From a virus: DNA of 37,314 nt. Each line of letters starts with the position of its first letter. Within the stretch, counting starts at the first letter, position 1. The DNA lies in IMG/VR virus record IMGVR_UViG_3300031566_000172, positions 1-37,314 of that record. One strand, given 5' to 3'. Both the position numbers and the translations under genes were made by a program. Below, one piece after another: positions 32,204 through 37,314 of this stretch. The notes under the pieces were generated by a model that was not told where the DNA came from, ran no database searches, and was given only the letters and a program-made list of their open reading frames with translations.

Positions 32204-32971
32204 ATGACGAAGATAGAACTCGGCTGGAACACCTACACGCTCCCGTCGCGGGGGCGTCTCTACGGCGAGCGGCTCCCCGGGGGAGAGGTCAAGATCCGCC
32301 CGCTGAAAGCTCGCGAGCAAGCGAAGCTCATGCAGCAGGGCGGCGGCATCGTGGGCAAGGTGGACGCCATCATCTCCACCTGCCTCCAGCTCCCCGAGGG
32401 GATGGCGGCGAAGGAGCTTCTGCTCGTCGATCGCTTCGCTGTCTTGCTCGCGCTGCGTACCAAGACCTTCGGGCCTGAGTACACGTTCGACTACCGCTGT
32501 CAGGATTGCAGCGAGCAGCAGAAGGGGCACATCAACATCGTCGAGGACTTCAACGAGCGCACGCCGGACGGCGACCTCGAAGAGCCCTTCGTGATCGAGC
32601 TGCCCGACGAGGGCAAGAAGGTCTACATGCGCTTCCTGCGGGGAGAGGATGAGGACCAGATCGCGAAGAACGCGAAGCGGATCAAGATGCAGTCGAACGA
32701 CGGCGACGATCCGAGTTACCTGATCCGACTCGCGATGCAGATCGTCGAGGTCGAGGACGAGGAGCCGGAGAAGATCAAGTCGCTGGTCTTCCGGCAGCGG
32801 TTCATCGAGAACATCTCGGCGAACGACCTCTGCATCCTTGAGGATGCCATGAACGAACTTGAACCCGGCATCGACACCAGACTGTATTTGGAGTGCGGAA
32901 AATGTGCATACGTCAATGAGATGACGATGCCGTTTTCCGCAGGGTTTTTTCGTCCAAGACGGGGCCGTTGA
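32204..32971 (+). CDS. Tail/baseplate assembly chaperone, T4 gp26-like
   Basis: AGGAG lies upstream of the ATG. The 255-residue product opens with TLPSRGRLYGERLPGGEVKI then RPLKAREQAKLM, the hallmark of the T4 base plate protein (gp26) family, and has two CxxC pairs (CQDC near residue 102 and CGKC near residue 233) likely to bind zinc. A basic ending (FFRPRRGR) is reached only if translation stays in frame. Near its end lies GGGTTTTTTCGT, and a second coding frame continues without a start codon to 33203, so a longer frameshifted form is likely. Tail assembly chaperones with such paired products commonly follow the tube gene and act on the tape measure. Confidence 0.85.
   Translation: MTKIELGWNTYTLPSRGRLYGERLPGGEVKIRPLKAREQAKLMQQGGGIVGKVDAIISTCLQLPEGMAAKELLLVDRFAVLLALRTKTFGPEYTFDYRCQDCSEQQKGHINIVEDFNERTPDGDLEEPFVIELPDEGKKVYMRFLRGEDEDQIAKNAKRIKMQSNDGDDPSYLIRLAMQIVEVEDEEPEKIKSLVFRQRFIENISANDLCILEDAMNELEPGIDTRLYLECGKCAYVNEMTMPFSAGFFRPRRGR
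32942..32953 (+). promoter_or_regulatory. Putative programmed frameshift site GGG-TTT-TTT-CGT
   Basis: In the chaperone frame, GGG TTT TTT CGT is followed six codons later by TGA. A +1 slip of the second TTT codon onto TTC (32949-32951), or a -2 slip in the T run, brings the ribosome into the downstream frame. The same Phe tRNA can pair with TTT and TTC, which suits a +1 shift. This is a prediction from sequence. Confidence 0.6.
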
Positions 32972-33203
32972 CCTCGAAACGATTGAGAGCAACATCTTCT
33001 TCCTCGTCTACGGCAGTCGCGGTGGCTTCACCAAGGCCGACGTGGACGACATGGACCAGGACGAAGTGTTCCGCTTCGCGCAGCGTCTCGCTGAGCAGCG
33101 GCGGAAAGAGAACGAAGCTCGGGACGAATCCAACCGCCGCGCCTCGAAGCAGCAGAAGAAGGGCCAAGCTCCACTCTGGAAACGGCTCACAGGCAAGCGA
33201 TGA
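32949..33203 (+). CDS. Frameshift extension of the tail assembly chaperone
   Basis: The frame is open from just after the stop at 32922-32924 to TGA 33201-33203 and has no usable start before an internal GTG. It encodes about 83 residues of well-behaved protein: VQDGAVDLETIESNIFFLVY, then a helical acidic region (DVDDMDQDEVFRFAQRLAEQ) and a basic tail ending LWKRLTGKR. The ATG-free opening and its overlap with the chaperone gene point to expression as a fusion of about 332 residues. The alternative -1 frame (to 33237) is Ser/Arg/Thr nonsense. In tailed phages the long chaperone form helps the tape measure protein assemble. Confidence 0.65.
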   Translation, partial: FVQDGAVDLETIESNIFFLVYGSRGGFTKADVDDMDQDEVFRFAQRLAEQRRKENEARDESNRRASKQQKKGQAPLWKRLTGKR

Positions 33204-33209
33204 GCCCCG

Positions 33210-33240
33210 CGTAGACGAGCCCCTCGGCGGCCCCTAAACT
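33210..33240 (+). promoter_or_regulatory. Putative phage promoter, CGTAGAC-N18-TAAACT
   Basis: CGTAGAC at 33210-33216 (first base differs from the consensus) and TAAACT at 33235-33240, 18 bases apart, just after the chaperone extension stop. The GGAGG ribosome binding site at 33253-33257 and ATG at 33265 give a short leader. Confidence 0.5.
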
Positions 33241-33264
33241 CAACCCCCATGTGGAGGCAACGAC

Positions 33265-34521
33265 ATGGCCGCTGAATGGAACTCAGCCACCTTCCAGTTC
33301 GACCCTGTGGGCCAGTCCCACACGTTCTTGTTCATCATGGACAAGATCGAGAACTTCCTCACCATGTCGGGCTGGGAACGGCCGACGTGGGACGGGGGGA
33401 TGTTCGGACCCGGAACCGAGGGTGGCCCGGACGCCGCTGCGACGGACGTTCGACACTTCATCCGAGCTGACCGCGCGACGCAGGGTCGGTGGCGCTACAC
33501 CGGGGACCTCATCACGCAGCACGGCGGCATTGTGGTCTGGTATCACGCTGACCCGACCGCAGGCCCGTACGGACCCAACCTCGGGGGCTCGACGGACGCC
33601 GACGAGAGTGGCCCCCAGATCGTCATCCAGACCTTCTTGGAGAACACGACGTCCGACGGGGTGCAGATCTACACGCCGGACCACGACATTGAGACCGCCG
33701 GTATTCACCGCTTCGGTTCGATCCGCGTTCTGATCGACACCCTCGCGGTCAACAACTGGCTGCTCTACGGCGGCGAGGACGGGCTCTACCTGGAGGCGGG
33801 TCGTGATTCTTTGAACGCGAACCTCGGCCACGGCGCGATTATGACTCATGGGGAGATCCCGGAGTTCAACGCTACGCGCGACCTCGCGGACAAGTGGTCG
33901 GCGCAGGGGCTCGTGTGCGACATGCGGGGGAACTGCCGGTTCACCGAGGATCGCAACGACCGCATGGTCACCAACGACGGCACGGACAAGAACTTCACGG
34001 CGTCGCTGCAACCGTACGTTCCGCGAGGCACGTCGAGTATCGACTCGCTGTCCGGCAACGTCTTCGACGAGCGCCCCTACTACATCGGCTGTCGAGACAA
34101 CTTCTTGTCCTCCACCGGGACCGGCGCGGCCTCGCTGTCTGCGGAGGTTGCGGGGGCCTCCGGCAACGGAGTCTCGACCAAGTTTGCGGCGAGCTTCGGC
34201 CTCATCAACACGCCGAAGAACGATCGGATCAGGATCTCCCCGCTCTTTATGATCCAGGAGATCGCACACATCAACGCGGGCGTGTCGAGCGTGGCGTCGT
34301 CTAACAACGTCATCGCGGTCACGAACGCGCTGCCGATGATCGACGTGCGCACGTATCGGCAAGTCTTCCGCTTCGTGGGTGCTGACCACACGCTCATCCC
34401 CTTCTTGAGTGTGGTGGATTCCGTTAGCGGAGCGACGTACCGCATCGGGCGTTTCGACGACAACGGACGCTTCTCGCAGTTCGGGATCGAAGTGCCCACC
34501 TCGATCATCGTGCTGCCGTAG
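33265..34521 (+). CDS. Probable virion (tail/baseplate) protein, 418 aa
   Basis: GGAGG precedes the ATG. The product is beta-rich, with repeated aromatic and Gly-containing strands (HIADRATQGRWRYTGD-like, IVVWYHADPTAGPYG, HRFGSIRVLIDTLAVNNWLL), Asp/Asn-rich loops and a Ser/Ala-rich stretch near residues 285-310. No coiled coil or membrane segment is seen. It comes directly after the chaperone, where tape measure or baseplate genes are normal, but at 418 residues with no helices it is not a tape measure. The C-terminus (PTSIIVLP) ends one base before the next gene's ribosome binding site. I cannot name the family. Confidence 0.65.
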   Translation: MAAEWNSATFQFDPVGQSHTFLFIMDKIENFLTMSGWERPTWDGGMFGPGTEGGPDAAATDVRHFIRADRATQGRWRYTGDLITQHGGIVVWYHADPTAGPYGPNLGGSTDADESGPQIVIQTFLENTTSDGVQIYTPDHDIETAGIHRFGSIRVLIDTLAVNNWLLYGGEDGLYLEAGRDSLNANLGHGAIMTHGEIPEFNATRDLADKWSAQGLVCDMRGNCRFTEDRNDRMVTNDGTDKNFTASLQPYVPRGTSSIDSLSGNVFDERPYYIGCRDNFLSSTGTGAASLSAEVAGASGNGVSTKFAASFGLINTPKNDRIRISPLFMIQEIAHINAGVSSVASSNNVIAVTNALPMIDVRTYRQVFRFVGADHTLIPFLSVVDSVSGATYRIGRFDDNGRFSQFGIEVPTSIIVLP

Positions 34522-34531
34522 GAGAACTGAC

Positions 34532-36367
34532 ATGACCGAGTTCGGACAGAACCTCATCCCCGCGATCTACGAGGACAACACATTCCGCCTTTTCTCGAAG
34601 GCGGGGTTCGCGAGTCACATGGTTCGTGCGTTGGAAACGGTGGGGATGATTCCTCTACGGGGCCTTTGGCCGTACGACCCGATCGCGCAGCCTGAGTTCC
34701 CGATTCAGCAAGGACAGTTCTACCTGTTCCCGTTCGACTACCCGGACGACGGCGGGACGTTGACGTGGAACGTGAGCGGTACGCTCTACCGCCCGTGCTT
34801 CGTGGTCGCCATGTGGCACGGTGCTGAGGATGTCACGACTAACCCCACGCGCCTCGAAACGCATGTGGTGGTCGAGAACGCGATCCGTCTCGATGGTGCG
34901 CCTACGATCGACAACATTTACCCGATGAGCCGTACGCGCGGGCAAACGGGGCTCGCGGGCTTCGGGGCCAACACGGCCACGTACACCACCGTCTACCCGG
35001 ATCAAGACGGGCAGCAGATCCAGAAGGAGGACTGGCTCCCCTACGTGGGCAGCGGGGCCGTCAACCAAGCGACGCTGCCGGTCGGGCACATCTTTACTTA
35101 CCTCGGACCCGGTGGCCTCCAGATCTACGTGGGCTCTGGGCCGACCCGTACGGCGTTCGGCGACATCATGGCGATGGGCGCGCTGTTCTGCGGAGCGCGA
35201 CTTCCAGGGCGTGCAAAGCCCGTCACCGAGGACGGCAACCTCGGGCGCATGAACCCGGTCGCTCCGATGTATTGGGACCAGACCAGCGGGACCGCAAGCG
35301 GCAGCGTGTTCTGGACCACCTCGATCAGCGCGACCGCTGATCTGTATCGCCAGACCTTCCGTCCGAAGATTCACCGGATGCAAGCGGACCTCAAGTCCAC
35401 GGACGAGATTGTGGACGGCTGGCTCTACAACCTGGAGAACGTCGAGTACCCGATCTTCCCTCTCTACCAGCCGGACACGCGCCCGAGCCCGCGTGAGATC
35501 TCCGGTGGCGGCGGCGGTCATATTCTTAGCTTCGGCGTGCAGGTCCCGGACTCGCGTGAACTCGACGTGAACGACAAGTACGGTCCGATCGTGCCTGAAC
35601 TGAATGCGAGTGAGGTGCGTCCGCAATGGGAAGACGTGTTCACTGGCCTGGGCTGGCGCTTCTGCGACCAGAACGCTCCGCTTGGCGTGCACACGGATCC
35701 CAACACGTTGCTCGACTGGTGGCTCGTCCCCACTTACCAGTCGAACCAGCTCCTCGGGCTGTTGCACGAGAACGGCACGACCGTCGATACGCTCGCGATC
35801 GTGAACCTCACGGCTTTCGGATTCGACTATTACGACCTCACGGGCGCGAGCGGTTGGGGCAATGTGTTCCCGACCGCAGTGGTCATCATCGAGACGGGCA
35901 CGAACGCGAACACTTGGGACGACGCGAGTGTCGCGGACGAGCAGACGTTCTTGGTCCCGGATCTCAACTCGATCCAGAACTACGAGGTCCAGTGGGACAT
36001 CGCGGTCGATACCGGCGACGCGGACGATACGCTTTACCAGCTCACCTTCGACGCCAACAACCGTGACGATCCGCAGTCGGGCAGTAACAACTCTGAGGGC
36101 CTCAACGCCCTGACGCTCCAATACTTCTTCAACGGGGTCTGGATCGACAGAACGATCATCGAGTGCGCGGGAGACAACACCGCGTTCATCAACACGGCGG
36201 GTGAACTGAGCTACTCGACGCAGAACTACAACGCAGGGTTTATCCCGAAGGACACCGCGACCGGCACTCCGCAGCTCACGATTCGATGGGAGGTTCTTGG
36301 CGAGACGTTCCGTGGGTGCGACGGCGCAGTCGGGAACATCCGCATCAACAAGTTCCGTTACCTGTGA
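34532..36367 (+). CDS. Large probable virion protein, 611 aa
   Basis: The ATG at 34532 is chosen over an upstream in-frame start because GGAGAA (34521-34526) precedes it and the previous gene ends at 34521. The first 260 residues form a beta-rich alpha/beta domain with many Tyr, Trp and Pro (SGTLYRPCFVVAMWHGAEDV, TIDNIYPMSRTRGQTG). The middle includes a Gly-rich turn (REISGGGGGH). The C-terminal 200 residues resemble a beta-sandwich (NYEVQWDIAVDTGDADDTLY; TGTPQLTIRWEVLGETFRGC), a fold common in receptor-binding or baseplate-wedge proteins. The family is unknown to me. Confidence 0.65.
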   Translation: MTEFGQNLIPAIYEDNTFRLFSKAGFASHMVRALETVGMIPLRGLWPYDPIAQPEFPIQQGQFYLFPFDYPDDGGTLTWNVSGTLYRPCFVVAMWHGAEDVTTNPTRLETHVVVENAIRLDGAPTIDNIYPMSRTRGQTGLAGFGANTATYTTVYPDQDGQQIQKEDWLPYVGSGAVNQATLPVGHIFTYLGPGGLQIYVGSGPTRTAFGDIMAMGALFCGARLPGRAKPVTEDGNLGRMNPVAPMYWDQTSGTASGSVFWTTSISATADLYRQTFRPKIHRMQADLKSTDEIVDGWLYNLENVEYPIFPLYQPDTRPSPREISGGGGGHILSFGVQVPDSRELDVNDKYGPIVPELNASEVRPQWEDVFTGLGWRFCDQNAPLGVHTDPNTLLDWWLVPTYQSNQLLGLLHENGTTVDTLAIVNLTAFGFDYYDLTGASGWGNVFPTAVVIIETGTNANTWDDASVADEQTFLVPDLNSIQNYEVQWDIAVDTGDADDTLYQLTFDANNRDDPQSGSNNSEGLNALTLQYFFNGVWIDRTIIECAGDNTAFINTAGELSYSTQNYNAGFIPKDTATGTPQLTIRWEVLGETFRGCDGAVGNIRINKFRYL

Positions 36368-36376
36368 TCCCCCGAC

Positions 36377-37314
36377 ATGGTGGATGTCAATCTCTCTGGA
36401 CTGCCGCTAGGGCACGCGGGCGAGTTTCCTCTCGAAGCTGAGCAACAACTCACCCACACATTCACCTTTCAACGGGCGATCGGGGACGGTGTAGGCAGCG
36501 AACTTCTGACCGCCCTGGCGTCCGCCAACATGACGGGCTCGGTGATCTCCACCGTCGTCGGCATCGTCACCGGCACGCCCAACCTCGCCGTGCAGGGCGG
36601 ACTGATCCTCGAAGCGATCATCCCGGCGGGCTTCTTCGGCGCGTACCAGAACCCGGACCTCGCGCTCGGGCAGGCCAACTTCGATGGCAGCTTGGTCTAC
36701 AACGACCAGACCAACAACTTCGAGGAGTGGCATCCGTTCTCGATCTACGCCGGGACGCTGATAACCGGCACGCTCATCGTCAACGCGACGATCGGCGGCA
36801 CGGGTGCGCCGGGCGAGCTGTTCCCGGCTGCGGTGCTTGAAGGCGGGCTGTCGTTCGAGCAGTTCATCGGCGACGGCGACGTGCCGGGCAACGAATTGCT
36901 CAGCGCAGCCGCTACGGCGAACATGACGGGCTCGCCCGACCCGCTCAAGGACGGCGGCTCCCCTCCCTTCGTGCACTTCAACGGTACGGACGAGTACCTC
37001 ACGCACCCCGTCACGGCTGACGGTGAGCTTCGCGGCGGCGCGAACTTCTCGTGCGTGGTCGTCTTCGACCCCGAGGCGGTTGAGCAAGGACAGTCGGGCG
37101 TGCTGTGCGGTAAGCACGACCCGGGCTCGACCGAATGGGGATGGCGCGTCGCGTGGGACGACACCACTGGATTCATCTCAGTGACCGTCTCCAGTTCGGC
37201 CACGGGCGCAGACCGTGCGGATCGTTCGACGGACACGACCGACATCCGGGTCCGCACCGTCTTCGTGTTCACCTGGGACAGTACGGCCTTGGAGATGTAC
37301 GTCGCGGGCGCGTC
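36377..37314 (+). CDS. Tail-fibre-like protein with internal repeat and lectin-like domain (3' end outside window)
   Basis: The ATG at 36377 follows the previous stop by nine bases and the frame is open to the last base. About 312 residues are visible. A motif is repeated 129 residues apart: FQRAIGDG...ELLTALASANMTGS (about 31-55) and FEQFIGDG...ELLSAAATANMTGS (about 160-186). After the second copy come strands typical of a concanavalin A-like/LamG lectin domain (VHFNGTDEYLTHPVTADGEL, NFSCVVVFDPEA, WGWRVAWDDTTGFISVTVSS, RTVFVFTWDSTALEMYVAG). This suggests carbohydrate binding at a fibre or baseplate. The gene is probably much longer. Confidence 0.7.
   Translation, partial: MVDVNLSGLPLGHAGEFPLEAEQQLTHTFTFQRAIGDGVGSELLTALASANMTGSVISTVVGIVTGTPNLAVQGGLILEAIIPAGFFGAYQNPDLALGQANFDGSLVYNDQTNNFEEWHPFSIYAGTLITGTLIVNATIGGTGAPGELFPAAVLEGGLSFEQFIGDGDVPGNELLSAAATANMTGSPDPLKDGGSPPFVHFNGTDEYLTHPVTADGELRGGANFSCVVVFDPEAVEQGQSGVLCGKHDPGSTEWGWRVAWDDTTGFISVTVSSSATGADRADRSTDTTDIRVRTVFVFTWDSTALEMYVAGA

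Noticed and set aside
32968-33237. -1 frame continuation of the chaperone gene
   Set aside because: The translation is Ser/Thr/Arg low-complexity; the +1/-2 frame gives normal protein sequence.
1-37314. tRNA genes, CRISPR arrays and insertion sequences
   Set aside because: No tRNA-like cloverleaf, spaced repeat array, transposase gene or terminal inverted repeats of an insertion sequence could be seen in the gaps, which are all under 150 bases.

Overview
The window is part of the genome of a large contractile-tailed bacteriophage (a myovirus of the class Caudoviricetes) with GC-rich DNA. Nearly every gene lies on the + strand, packed with 1-8 base overlaps. The head and tail genes are T4-like in kind: a gp21-type prohead protease, a gp23-type major capsid protein, a tail sheath, a tail tube and a gp26-type tail/baseplate chaperone. 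Terminase, portal and tape measure are not in the window. The host cannot be named from the sequence; its DNA or the phage's is clearly GC-rich.

Left block (1-9 kb): a very large, incomplete multidomain protein, an acidic/basic zinc-ribbon protein and several small proteins. The large protein is built of unrelated modules joined by acidic linkers whose core (E-S-[VIL]-D-E, then often A or G) fits the (L/I)-X-E consensus cut by T4-type prohead proteases. It looks like a polyprotein of internal head proteins. The same linker recurs in the gene at 7018.

Accessory block (9-17 kb): two paralogous ParB-like/DNA methyltransferase fusions, one intact (13080-14327) and one with both catalytic motifs lost (9311-10555); small cysteine-motif proteins; a beta-helix-like protein; a tiny lipoprotein-like peptide; a sulfotransferase-like protein; a MazG-like pyrophosphohydrolase; and a protein I do not recognise.

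Head block (16.8-21.8 kb): small beta-rich proteins, a zinc-ribbon protein, a protease fused to a coiled-coil scaffold region, and the major capsid protein followed by a strong terminator. Then come a SPOUT-like methyltransferase gene and a three-gene minus-strand cassette (22410-23195), the only credible minus-strand genes here.

Neck and tail block (23.3-37.3 kb): neck/connector candidates, a large virion protein, the sheath with a roughly 345-residue repeat insertion, the tube, a chaperone with a probable programmed frameshift, two large unassigned virion proteins and a truncated protein with a lectin-like C-terminus.

Seven sites share the motif TGTAGAC (CGTAGAC once), 18-19 bases, then TAnnnT or a close relative. 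Six stand in intergenic gaps before gene groups, so they look like a phage promoter class. A 17-bp palindrome, CTGGACACnGTGTCCAG, occurs three times (once with one mismatch), twice inside genes.
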